Part shown: piece by piece, positions 36,268 to 44,317 of the stretch | How positions within the stretch are numbered: the first letter of the stretch is position 1 | Layout: each line of letters begins with the position of its first letter | Assembly: GCA_964482235.1 (NCBI GenBank) | Contig: CAYZWU010000024.1 | Coordinates: forward strand, 1 to 64,000 | Length of the DNA stretch: 64,000 bases | Direction of reading: 5' to 3' | Source: CAYZWU01 sp964482235 | GTDB taxonomy: Bacteria; Planctomycetota; B15-G4; CAYZWU01 | The notes under the pieces: model-generated | What the model saw: the letters and a program-made list of their open reading frames with translations, nothing else | Databases searched by the model: none | What the model was told of the DNA's origin: nothing | Made by a program: the position numbers and the translations under genes

Positions 36268-37692
36268 TTAGAAGAGATCGTCCAGCTGAAGGATACGGTT
36301 AAAATATCTTTCCTGAAACAGGTCTCTTGTAGGAGGTGTAGCCGATATGAGGACGCATTCTATGGTCATGCCCTTGGGATTGGGCAACATGCGCTTCTTT
36401 TGCTCCACTTCGCGGATGATCCCTGCCCCGATTTTTGAGTCGCGGAATTTCATCTCGCAAAGCGTGATAACACGGTCGGCTCTCAAATAGAGGAGGTCGA
36501 CCTGACTGCCTCCTTTTCCCGGGGAGCGGGAATACCACGACCCGCAATCAAAGTTGACGGCGCCGAAACCGAGCTTCTCGGCGATGAGAGATGTGTGGCG
36601 ATGACACACGGATTCAAATGCATGACCTCGCCAAACGTCGTACTTGTTGTCAGGTACAAATCGCGTGAAGATCGGTCCGGTCCTTGCCTGGCGGATCTTG
36701 GCCAGTGAAGGTTCGACAAATCGAAAGTAGAACATAAGGAATGGATCGGTGATCCGTAAACGGATCATTCTTGATGAGCCAGACTTGTCGAGAGGGGCGT
36801 ACCGCTCGATCAAACCAGCCAATTCGAGGTTTTCGAGATACTCCGATATCCTGCCTCCGGAACCGAGGCGGCAGCTTTCCTGGATTTGCTCCTTGGTGGC
36901 GAAGAGTCTTCTGCTCAGCTTGGAGAGGATCTTTCTGTAATGCGGGTTTTTTCCGAAATGGCTGGCAAAGATTCTATCGTATTCATTGACCAGGTATCCG
37001 CTGGCAGAGAAGAACAAAGTTTCCAGATTGGCTCTCACGGAAGCAGCCGGTTCGATTTTCTTCAGGTACTGGGGAACACCACCAACGGCCATGTAAAGCT
37101 CGACGATGTCTCTTAGCGATCTTTTGGGTTGGAAGATATTACTGATTTCGGACAGGGAAAGCTGATTCAGGTTTATCTCCAGATCGATACGTCCGTAGAG
37201 CGATTTGGAGCGGATGACCTTTTTGACCAGGAAAGAGCACACGGATCCGCAGAGAATGAGATGTATCCGGTTTTTTTTGAGGAAGTAGTTGTCCCAGACA
37301 TACTTGAGATCGCTGACCAAACGCGTTCGCTCAGAAGCCATCCACTGAAACTCGTCGAAGAAGAGCACGACCGGTTCATTTCCGTACTGGCTGGACAGGT
37401 ATTCAGAGAGCAGGATCAGAATATCGATCCATCGCGATGTCCTGATAAGCCTGTATTCCTGCTTGCCGCTTATTTCAGCCAGCCGATGGAGGAAATGTCG
37501 TTGTTGTTCTCTCGTTGGCTGACCTTCCAATCCTTCGAACTTCAAGAGAGTCGAATTCTTGAAGGTCTCTTCGACAAGCCTTGTCTTTCCAATGCGTCTC
37601 CTTCCGTAAATAACGGTGAAATAGGAGGTTTTGCTTTTTTTTGTCCAGCTGGAGAGAAGCTTTTTCTCCTGTACTCTGCCCATGAATCTCAT
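36268..37692 (-). CDS. Archaeal-type ATPase with DUF234 PD-(D/E)XK-like domain, second paralogue
   Basis: 474 residues. The ATG at 37692 has GGAG seven bases upstream; a TTG at 37713 is the alternative. Walker A YGRRRIGKT, Walker B VVLFFDEFQWM, then ILCGSVCSFLVKKVIRS. The C-terminus has SQVDLLY (D399) and CEMKF (E413, K415), with the same spacing as the paralogue at 27.1 kb. Upstream, palindromic repeats surround a TATTAT -10-like element (37735-37740), suggesting autoregulation. The gene looks AT-richer than the flanking genes, consistent with transfer. Confidence 0.85.
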   Translation of the reverse strand: MRFMGRVQEKKLLSSWTKKSKTSYFTVIYGRRRIGKTRLVEETFKNSTLLKFEGLEGQPTREQQRHFLHRLAEISGKQEYRLIRTSRWIDILILLSEYLSSQYGNEPVVLFFDEFQWMASERTRLVSDLKYVWDNYFLKKNRIHLILCGSVCSFLVKKVIRSKSLYGRIDLEINLNQLSLSEISNIFQPKRSLRDIVELYMAVGGVPQYLKKIEPAASVRANLETLFFSASGYLVNEYDRIFASHFGKNPHYRKILSKLSRRLFATKEQIQESCRLGSGGRISEYLENLELAGLIERYAPLDKSGSSRMIRLRITDPFLMFYFRFVEPSLAKIRQARTGPIFTRFVPDNKYDVWRGHAFESVCHRHTSLIAEKLGFGAVNFDCGSWYSRSPGKGGSQVDLLYLRADRVITLCEMKFRDSKIGAGIIREVEQKKRMLPNPKGMTIECVLISATPPTRDLFQERYFNRILQLDDLF

Positions 37693-37710
37693 CTGCTGGC
37701 TCCGTATTGC

Positions 37711-37821
37711 CAAAAAAGTCGGCCGTTAAAGGTGATAATATACAGCTAACGGCCGCTTTTATGAAACAAAAAAGCGGCCGTTAGCTGTAGCATTTGAGTT
37801 GTTACGGCCACTTTTATGAGA
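37711..37821. repeat. Cluster of palindromic operator-like repeats upstream of the ATPase
   Basis: A perfect 20-bp inverted repeat has arms 37741-37760 (TACAGCTAACGGCCGCTTTT) and 37770-37789 with a 9-base spacer. Related half-sites lie at 37711-37728 (CAAAAAAGTCGGCCGTTA) and 37803-37821 (TACGGCCACTTTTATGAG). So four related units flank the -10 of the ATPase gene. The rest of this 382-bp gap (37822-38074) holds no gene I can support. Confidence 0.7.
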
Positions 37822-38074
37822 AATAGAATGGTTCTGAAAGGTGGTATCCCCTTTTCATGCAATATCTCAACGCGGTTCAACAGGATATTCCCATCCGACT
37901 TGACCTCCCCTCAGATTCGTCTATCAGAAGGGCCTGGAAGTTATCTGAAGTATATGGATGACCATTGATGGCCCGCCCAAAAATCATTCGGGCTGAAAAC
38001 GGATCTTTTGCACCGCTCTCCATCGCGGTCCTCAGGCCGGGATGTTTTTCGAAACAACAACAAAAGGAAGAACC

Positions 38075-38539
38075 ATGAAAGTCAAGCTGATCGTCATTGC
38101 TGCAGCCCTCCTCCTCGTGACGGCCGCGGGTTACAAGCTCTTCGCCCACTGCCAGATTCCCTGCGGGATCTACGATGATCCGGCGCGGATCAAGCTGATG
38201 GAGGAGCATGTCTTCACCATCGAGAGGTCGATGAAGGAGATAGTCAGGATCGCCGGCACGGAGAATCCGAACTGGAACCAGACGGTCCGGTGGGTGAAGA
38301 ACAAGGAGCATCACGCCGAGGACCTGACCGAGATCGTCACCAAGTACTTCATGGCCCAGAGGGTGAAGCCCGCGGACCCGGGCAGCAAGGAAGCCCACGC
38401 CGGGTATGTACATCAGCTGACCCTGCTTCACCGGATCATGGTCCACTCCATGAAGGCCAAGCAGACCACGGATCTGATCCACGTGAAGCAGCTGCGCGAT
38501 CTCATCGGGAAGTTCAAGGAGTCCTACCTGAAGAAGTAG
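38075..38539 (+). CDS. sodN: Nickel superoxide dismutase with N-terminal signal peptide
   Basis: 154 residues. The ATG at 38075 follows AGGA; an upstream ATG is possible but unlikely. The Ni-hook HCQIPCGIYDD starts at H25: after removal of residues 1-24, His1, Cys2 and Cys6 would bind nickel. The rest matches Ni-SOD helices (NWNQTVRWVKNKEHHAED and later LTLLHRIMVHSMKAKQT). The leader MKVKLIVIAAALLLVTAAG ends KLFA|H, a plausible signal peptidase site that would expose His1. Known Streptomyces Ni-SOD uses a dedicated protease, SodX; none was seen here. It removes superoxide, here probably in the periplasm. A strong terminator follows. Confidence 0.92.
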   Translation: MKVKLIVIAAALLLVTAAGYKLFAHCQIPCGIYDDPARIKLMEEHVFTIERSMKEIVRIAGTENPNWNQTVRWVKNKEHHAEDLTEIVTKYFMAQRVKPADPGSKEAHAGYVHQLTLLHRIMVHSMKAKQTTDLIHVKQLRDLIGKFKESYLKK

Positions 38540-38581
38540 GCGGCTGCGCAATGACGCGGTCCTGGACGCGACCAGACTAAA

Positions 38582-38633
38582 AAAAACGTCGACCGGAGGC
38601 GTGCCGTTGCGCGCCATCCCGGTCGACGTTTTT
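38582..38633. terminator. Bidirectional terminator hairpin
   Basis: Arms AAAAACGTCGACCGG (38582-38596) and its exact complement at 38619-38633 enclose a 22-base loop. The A-run on the left and T-run on the right allow termination of both the Ni-SOD gene and the convergent esterase. Confidence 0.88.
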
Positions 38634-38653
38634 ATTTCAGCCTTTCGGCCTGC

Positions 38654-39505
38654 TCACCGCTCGATGAAAGCGATGATCCAGGCCGCGATGTCGTCCATCC
38701 TGTGCCACGGCGAGTGCCCCTCGCCCTCGAGAGGGTGGATCTCGTTGTAGACGCCGGACTCGGAAGCCTGGCGGACGATCTCCTCCGAAGCCGAGTAGGG
38801 GATCGCCTGGTCGAGGGTGCCGTGGATGCAAGAGACCGGCGGATCGTCGGCCTGGAAGTAGTTGACTCCCTTGTTCGTGGTCAGGTGTCCTTCCAGGTCG
38901 TAGAGGCTTCCCCAGAGGGATGCGATGCCGGCGATCCCGTCGAGGCCCGGCAGTCCTCCAAGATCAACGGGGTCCATCACCGTGGTGTTGAGCGCCACGG
39001 CCGAACCGGCCGAAGCGCCGCCGAGGAAAAACTGCGCCGGGTCGATGTCGAGAAAGCCGGCGCGGGCCTGCAGGAAGGCGATCGCCCGCCGCGCGTCGCT
39101 CACGGCCTGCAGGCTGGCCAAAATAGTGTCGGGCCACCACGTGGCGAGCGGCGGAGTCTGGAGCGTATAGTTGGCCGAGGCGGCGACGATGCCCGCTTCC
39201 GCCAGCCGCGTGCAGAGAGTGGCGAGGGCGCCATCCTTGCTTCCCGTCACGTATCCACCGCCGTGGAAGACCAGGAACATCGGGTACGGTCCCGGGTGAA
39301 TCGAGCTGTCCGGGACGTAGACGTCCATCAGGTGATAGAGCGGATGGGATCCGTAGGAGACGTTGCTGTAGACCGTGATGGAATCGCCGGCTGGGTTCGG
39401 TCCCGATTGCAGCGCCTTGCCGCCGGGGAGGAACAGCGCTGCCGCAGTCAGCATCAGCGCGATCGAGATCGATCGGCCGGGGCTGCCGGCTAATTTGCTT
39501 TTCAT
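38654..39505 (-). CDS. Exported alpha/beta-hydrolase esterase
   Basis: 283 residues with signal region (~12-30, SISIALMLTAAALFLPGG). Motifs: VFHGGGYVTGSKDG oxyanion hole, FFLGGASAGSAVAL nucleophile serine, IHGTLDQAIPYSASEE (Asp) and GEGHSPW (His). This is the hormone-sensitive-lipase/BD-FAE type of carboxylesterase. The natural ester is unknown. The 214-bp region upstream to the aminotransferase end contains small hairpins but no gene. Confidence 0.85.
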   Translation of the reverse strand: MKSKLAGSPGRSISIALMLTAAALFLPGGKALQSGPNPAGDSITVYSNVSYGSHPLYHLMDVYVPDSSIHPGPYPMFLVFHGGGYVTGSKDGALATLCTRLAEAGIVAASANYTLQTPPLATWWPDTILASLQAVSDARRAIAFLQARAGFLDIDPAQFFLGGASAGSAVALNTTVMDPVDLGGLPGLDGIAGIASLWGSLYDLEGHLTTNKGVNYFQADDPPVSCIHGTLDQAIPYSASEEIVRQASESGVYNEIHPLEGEGHSPWHRMDDIAAWIIAFIER

Positions 39506-39719
39506 TGCACACCGCCTTTCTCAACCCGCGAACAGGCGGGATCGGTTCTTGCTCGACAGGAACCGGTCGGTTCCTGAACCTGCAAGACACTGATAGCCGC
39601 AGTTTGCCGGGGCGGCTCGAAAAACCCGGTACCGGCCGGAGCCTATCGGACCGGGGCCTGCCCGGATCCATGACCTGACGGGTGACAGAGAAATAGGTGG
39701 GTGACGGTTTTCGGCAGGG

Positions 39720-40559
39720 TCAACGCGTGACAGCGTCGCGAAAGGCCTGCTGGAGCTTACGGGTCATGGGGCCCGGCTTGCCCTGGTTGACCGGCGAGCC
39801 GTTCACAGTCACGACGGGTGTGACCTCCTCCGTTGTGCTCGAGACCATGATCTCCTCCGCCTTCGGAAGATCGGCCTCGGCGATGGGCGACTCCTCGACG
39901 GGGATCTTCAGCTCCCCGCAGTGGCCGAGCACGGTGCTCCGGGTGATGCCGGCAAGGATGCGGCTGTCTGCCGGGTGGGTGAAGAGACGGCCGCCGAACA
40001 GGGCGAACAGGCTGGTGTGCGTCCCCTCGGTCACGAAACCGTCGCGAACGAACACCGCCTCGTGCGCCCCCTTCTCCTTCGCCTGCTGGCTGGCGAGAAC
40101 GTTGGCGAGAAGGGCCACGGACTTGATGTCGCAGCGCATCCAGCGCGTGTCCGGCAGGGTGATGATGTCGATCCCCTTCGTCCAGATCTCGCGCGGGTGG
40201 CAAAAGGCGGTGGCGCACATGTAGAGGGTGGGGGGAGTCCTGTTGTCAGGGAACGCGTGGCTCCGCGGCGCGACGCCGCGCGTCACCTGGATGTAGACCA
40301 GGGCATCGCCGCTCTCGAGGCTGTTCCTGCTCAGGAGCTCCGTGGCAATGGACGCGATGTCCAGCGAGGGGGGAAGTTCGATCCGGAGTTCGCGCAGGCT
40401 CCGCTTCAGCCTCTCGATGTGGTCATCGGTCTTGAACAGCCTCCCCTCGTAGGAGCGGATCACCTCGTAGACGCCGTCGGCAAAGAGAAAGCCGCGGTCA
40501 TCTGGCGATACGGAGGCCTTCTCCTTGGGAATGAAGCTGTTGTTGAAGAATACGATCAT
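39720..40559 (-). CDS. dat: D-amino-acid (class IV) aminotransferase
   Basis: 279 residues. RGFLFADGVYEVIRSYEGRL, then RCDIKSVALLANVLA with the PLP lysine K146, and EAVFVRDGFVTEGTHTS are class IV fold motifs typical of D-alanine aminotransferase. It would interconvert D-alanine and D-glutamate for peptidoglycan. A branched-chain or aminodeoxychorismate activity is possible but less likely. It is cytoplasmic, with no signal peptide. No good Shine-Dalgarno is seen. The 141-bp divergent gap to the next gene holds a 7-bp palindrome (AATCAGT-7-ACTGATT, 40649-40669). Confidence 0.85.
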   Translation of the reverse strand: MIVFFNNSFIPKEKASVSPDDRGFLFADGVYEVIRSYEGRLFKTDDHIERLKRSLRELRIELPPSLDIASIATELLSRNSLESGDALVYIQVTRGVAPRSHAFPDNRTPPTLYMCATAFCHPREIWTKGIDIITLPDTRWMRCDIKSVALLANVLASQQAKEKGAHEAVFVRDGFVTEGTHTSLFALFGGRLFTHPADSRILAGITRSTVLGHCGELKIPVEESPIAEADLPKAEEIMVSSTTEEVTPVVTVNGSPVNQGKPGPMTRKLQQAFRDAVTR

Positions 40560-40700
40560 GGCAGAAGAAAACTTTTTTGAAATATAGCGAGGCCTTGGAA
40601 GACGTTTTACGCGTTATCAGTCAAAGGCACAGGTAAACGAGATTTCGCAATCAGTCTGGGATACTGATTCCGAAGAGTCAACACGAGAGGAGATAGTATC

Positions 40701-41165
40701 ATGTTTTCGAAACAGAGAATCGTTCTGTGCCTTTTCGGTGCGGTCCTTCTGGCGCCCCTTTTCTGCATGGCCTTCTGCGATGCCGGGACGGCGTCCGGCG
40801 GCAAGGCGCCGAAGGATCTCATCGGGAAAAGTCGCGAGGAGGTGATCGCGGCTCTCGGATATCCTGCCGGGGCCGGCGCCGGATCAAATTCCTATCAGTT
40901 CGACTACCGCTTGGATGGAACCGGGCACAGGCTCTGGTTCTATGACCATGTTCTGGCTTTCGTCGAGTCCTGCGAGAGCCCCGCCCCGTCCGGCGCCAGC
41001 GATATCGGCGTCAACCTGGGCCAGGGGATTCGCGCGCTGATCAAGAAGATGGGGCCGCCTCGAGAGATCACCGTGGGACAGGTGACGGATGCATTCCATT
41101 ATGACGGTGACATGACGGTGATCGTTGCCCATGGGATGGTACTCGGCGTGAAGCAGAAGAAATGA
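40701..41165 (+). CDS. Small exported SmpA-like protein
   Basis: 154 residues, ATG after AGGAG, signal peptide (MFSKQRIVLCLFGAVLLAPL). Two short helix-turn motifs resemble BamE/SmpA-type repeats: LIGKSREEVIAALGYP and RALIKKMGPPREI. That is weak support for an outer-membrane-assembly fold, and function is unknown. A strong terminator follows its stop. Confidence 0.65.
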   Translation: MFSKQRIVLCLFGAVLLAPLFCMAFCDAGTASGGKAPKDLIGKSREEVIAALGYPAGAGAGSNSYQFDYRLDGTGHRLWFYDHVLAFVESCESPAPSGASDIGVNLGQGIRALIKKMGPPREITVGQVTDAFHYDGDMTVIVAHGMVLGVKQKK

Positions 41166-41192
41166 AAACGGGCGGATCCCAACGACTCGCGA

Positions 41193-41241
41193 AAACAATT
41201 CGAGAGGGGCTCGGCATTGTCGGGCCCCTCTCGAATTGTTT
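41193..41241. terminator. 18-bp perfect hairpin, bidirectional terminator
   Basis: Arms AAACAATTCGAGAGGGGC (41193-41210) and its complement at 41224-41241 have a 13-base loop. It lies between the convergent ends of the small exported protein and the transporter, with A and T stretches at the ends. Confidence 0.88.
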
Positions 41242-41267
41242 CCGGTTCTACCACCGGACCAGGGACA

Positions 41268-42962
41268 TTACTCCTCAGCTGATGAAGCGCCGGCTACCGC
41301 CTCTCCCTTTTTCGAGCGGGCGTGCGTGACCAGCATGCCGATCACCGAGGCCAGGCCGATCGTACCGAGGATGATCCAGATGATCCAGGGATTGTAGGTG
41401 TTCCAGAGAAGCGCTGTTGCCTCGTAGACCGTGGTTTCCGTGGAAAGCGCCTGGATCGGCTCCATCGCTTCCTTGATCAGCTCCGGCGCCTTCTCGGCCG
41501 TGATGTCTCCGGCCTTCTTGAGCTCGTCGATCTCCTTCAGGCGTTCCGTCGTCTGCTTCGCCACCTCGGCCACCGTGTCCACCGGCGCGCCGTCCATCCG
41601 GGCGGCCATGGCTTCCACGAGCAGCTTGGGATTCATCACCTTGTCGTCTTCCAGAACCTTGCGGGCCATACCCAGCTTGTCCACCATGTAGTTGATGGCC
41701 AGGTGCGACTTGTTGGCCAGCTTGTCGTAGAGCGGACCGGAGAGGGCGTTGCCGAGCCCCCAGCCGATGGCAAAGGGGATGTTCGAATACCCCAGGTAGA
41801 TCGCCTTCTTGTCAGGCGGGGCGATCATGCCGATGTACTCGGTGAACTTGGGGCTGCAGATGATCTCGCCGATGGCAAAGACAAAGATCATGGCCGCCAC
41901 GAAAGTTCCAGCCATGCTCAGGCCGGCGCACACGTATCCCACCAGGGCAATACCCATGCCGATGCTCATGGCGGTCATCATCTTGTACCGCCCGAAGAAC
42001 CACGAGAGCGGGAGGACCAGCAGCAGGATGGTGAAGGCGTCGATGTTGATCAACACCTCCGGCTTGGCTGCGCCGTCTGCTTTGAGGAGTTCATTTGTCC
42101 AGCCTTCCTTGATCCCGGGGATCCACGAGGTCAGGTTGTCCACCGTGGGCAGGAAGCCTGCCACGTCGCGCGTGTCGACCCACTCGTCGATGAAGTTGGG
42201 CAGAAGGTCCCAGAGCAGCATGAACATGAACCAGAAACCCGAGATGATCAGCAGGAAACGCAGCATTGGCTGGTCCCGCCAGAGCAACATCATGGTATCC
42301 TTGAAGACCTGCGCAGGTTTTTTCTTCTTCGCCTCGGGATCGAGCTTCGGCTCGCGGAAGAGGAACGTGGCAGGCAGGAAGTTGATGGCCGTAACGATGG
42401 CCGCGCCGTAGAACACGTGGTCCCATGTCGGATTATTCTCGTCGCCGCGAACAACCGAGGCGATCAGGGGCGCAAAGAAGCCGCCCACATTCACCATCCA
42501 GTAGAAGATGCCGAAACCGAGGCCGGAGTTGCTCTTGTCGAGCGACTTGGCAACAGCGCCCTGCACCGGCGGCTTGAAGATGGCGGTTCCCGTGCCCACC
42601 AAGCAGGCCGCCCCCAGCATCGACCAGAATCCCGTGGCGTAACCCATGGTCAGGTAACCCACGATATTGATGAGGAAGGCCACGTACATGCTCTTCCTGT
42701 AGCCGTAGGAGTCCGTGTATCCGCCGGACACCATGGGAACGATACACTGGATGAAAGCCCAGATTCCCAGGATCTGCCCCTTTTGGGTCATGGTGAGATC
42801 GAGCTTCGAGTTAGCGCCGTACATGTAGAGAGGCAGCACGGCGCGCACGCCGAAGAAGGCCAGGCGCTCGAAAGCCTCGATCGTGTTGCAGATCCAGAAG
42901 TTCCACTTCATCGTGGAGATCTGTTGGAAGAACGGCACACTTTTCGTCGGTGTCTCGCTCAT
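41268..42962 (-). CDS. POT/PTR-family proton-dependent oligopeptide transporter
   Basis: 564 residues with about twelve or more membrane helices. AFERLAFFGVRAVLPLYMYG and GGYTDSYGYRKSMYV match the POT family opening motifs. FYWMVNVGGFFAPL and GYSNIPFAIGWGLG also fit. It probably imports di- or tripeptides with protons. A soluble helical insert (~455-520, rich in Lys and Glu) precedes the last helix, longer than in most members. SD GGAG eight bases before the ATG. It could use peptides released by the local peptidases. Confidence 0.85.
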   Translation of the reverse strand: MSETPTKSVPFFQQISTMKWNFWICNTIEAFERLAFFGVRAVLPLYMYGANSKLDLTMTQKGQILGIWAFIQCIVPMVSGGYTDSYGYRKSMYVAFLINIVGYLTMGYATGFWSMLGAACLVGTGTAIFKPPVQGAVAKSLDKSNSGLGFGIFYWMVNVGGFFAPLIASVVRGDENNPTWDHVFYGAAIVTAINFLPATFLFREPKLDPEAKKKKPAQVFKDTMMLLWRDQPMLRFLLIISGFWFMFMLLWDLLPNFIDEWVDTRDVAGFLPTVDNLTSWIPGIKEGWTNELLKADGAAKPEVLINIDAFTILLLVLPLSWFFGRYKMMTAMSIGMGIALVGYVCAGLSMAGTFVAAMIFVFAIGEIICSPKFTEYIGMIAPPDKKAIYLGYSNIPFAIGWGLGNALSGPLYDKLANKSHLAINYMVDKLGMARKVLEDDKVMNPKLLVEAMAARMDGAPVDTVAEVAKQTTERLKEIDELKKAGDITAEKAPELIKEAMEPIQALSTETTVYEATALLWNTYNPWIIWIILGTIGLASVIGMLVTHARSKKGEAVAGASSAEE

Positions 42963-43056
42963 GGGGGGAGCTCCGCTCGATATGGGATTGGATTTTCAAA
43001 AGAGGAGATAAAGGAAAATGATTCTATGGAATGCGGCTGCGGCCGTCACGGGAAAT

Positions 43057-43089
43057 CCGGAGCGGATCTCGATGGCTGATCCGCTCCGG
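43057..43089 (-). terminator. Terminator of the metal-efflux operon
   Basis: Arms CCGGAGCGGATC (43057-43068) and GATCCGCTCCGG (43078-43089) are separated by nine bases. It lies 65 bp past the last gene of the operon, with a short ATTT on the minus strand after the stem. Confidence 0.6.
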
Positions 43090-43153
43090 TTTCGCATGCT
43101 GTCGGGGAATTCGGGACTCCGTCCCCGCTGCAAGGTGATCGGGACACCGTCTC

Positions 43154-44317
43154 TCACTTGGCGAGAAACTCGGCTCCCTTCACCACGATCCGGTCGCCCT
43201 TTTTCAGGCCGGTCCGGATCTCGATCAGCCCGCCCTCCTCGGCTCCGGTCATGACGGACCGTCTCGAGAAGGATTCGCCGTCCACCTGGACGAAGACGAT
43301 CTGCCCTTCCTCTGCCGTTATCACGGCCGACGCGGGCACGCGCAGCACATCGTCTCCCACGGGCCAAGCGGTGGCAAAGGCGATCTTCCACTGCTGTTCC
43401 TTGAGAAAGGAGATCGTCTTGGCCTGGCCTTCCTCCTCGGCGGGGTGGGCCGGCGCCTCGTCGTGCACAGTCACACGCCACTCCGTCGAATCGCTGAGCT
43501 CCCCGGCCTCGTAGGTGAGGGTCAGCGTCCACTCGCCGGCGGCGGGAAAGCGGATCGATGGCGTGAAGATCCCCGGCCGCGCCGGGGCGTCGGCCGCTGT
43601 CGAAGCGGTCTGCCCTCCCGAGCGGGCCTCCACCTTGAAGACGCCGGACCGGGCGGGAGCGAAGGTGTCGAGAAGGGTGACGTGGGCCGCGAAGGCGGCG
43701 TCGTGATCCTTCACCGGCGTGTCGAGCTCCACGAACCACTCGCAGGCGTCCGTCCAGGCCGTGTAGCTGACGGTGTTCTCGCCGTGGGCGTGGTCGCAGT
43801 CCTCCCCGTGCTCGTGGACCTGACCACCCTCGCTTTCATGGTGATGATGAATGTCGAGAATATGCTCCGTGCCGTTCAGAGCGAGGACAACCTGCCCTTC
43901 CGGTTCGATGCCCTCGAGCGCCGCATCACGGACCTCGAATCGGGCTGACGGGCCGCTCCCCTCCTCAAGAGACCTTGAAGTGAACTGTCTCGGCCCATCG
44001 GGCGTCTTGATGTTGACAAGCGGAGCTTTGTCCAGGGGAAGCGGACTCTCCTTGTCCTCCTTCAGGGTGTAGAGCGTGATCTGTCCGGCGTCGTGGTCGA
44101 AAAGGAGCTCCACGTAGGCCTGGTGGTCGTCCGTGCCCATGAGCTCTCCGCCGTGCGGCCCCGGAGTGTGCGCATGATCGTCGCATGCATCGCCGGCTGC
44201 CGCGACCTCGCCATCCTTTTCCGTCGTGCCGTCCCCGCCGCAGCTCGGGATCAGCAGAAAGCAGGCCAGGGCAGCGGAGACAAGAAACCATCTCGAGGGG
44301 AATAAAACAGAGTGCAT
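43154..44317 (-). CDS. His-rich lipoprotein, membrane-fusion-like component of the metal efflux operon
   Basis: 387 residues. Lipobox LLIPSC (C26). Histidine-rich patches HTPGPHGG and ILDIHHHHESEGGQVHEHGE (~155-175) suggest metal binding. The C-terminal ~90 residues (VPASAVITAEEGQIVFVQVD through GLKKGDRIVVKGAEFL) match the distal membrane-proximal domain of CzcB/CusB adaptors, but there is no coiled-coil hairpin or lipoyl pair. The middle has a beta domain. Its ATG overlaps the pump's stop by one base (TAATG). It may be a second adaptor or a metal chaperone for the pump. Confidence 0.75.
   Translation of the reverse strand: MHSVLFPSRWFLVSAALACFLLIPSCGGDGTTEKDGEVAAAGDACDDHAHTPGPHGGELMGTDDHQAYVELLFDHDAGQITLYTLKEDKESPLPLDKAPLVNIKTPDGPRQFTSRSLEEGSGPSARFEVRDAALEGIEPEGQVVLALNGTEHILDIHHHHESEGGQVHEHGEDCDHAHGENTVSYTAWTDACEWFVELDTPVKDHDAAFAAHVTLLDTFAPARSGVFKVEARSGGQTASTAADAPARPGIFTPSIRFPAAGEWTLTLTYEAGELSDSTEWRVTVHDEAPAHPAEEEGQAKTISFLKEQQWKIAFATAWPVGDDVLRVPASAVITAEEGQIVFVQVDGESFSRRSVMTGAEEGGLIEIRTGLKKGDRIVVKGAEFLAK

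Noticed and set aside
26732..38074. Integrative element carrying the two ATPases
   Set aside because: No integrase, transposase, tRNA-end target or direct repeats flanking the region were found. Kept only as a possible selfish pair in the findings.
37877..38617. Minus-strand open frame over the Ni-SOD gene
   Set aside because: It is antisense to a gene with a clear Ni-hook and shows no start signal or family motif.
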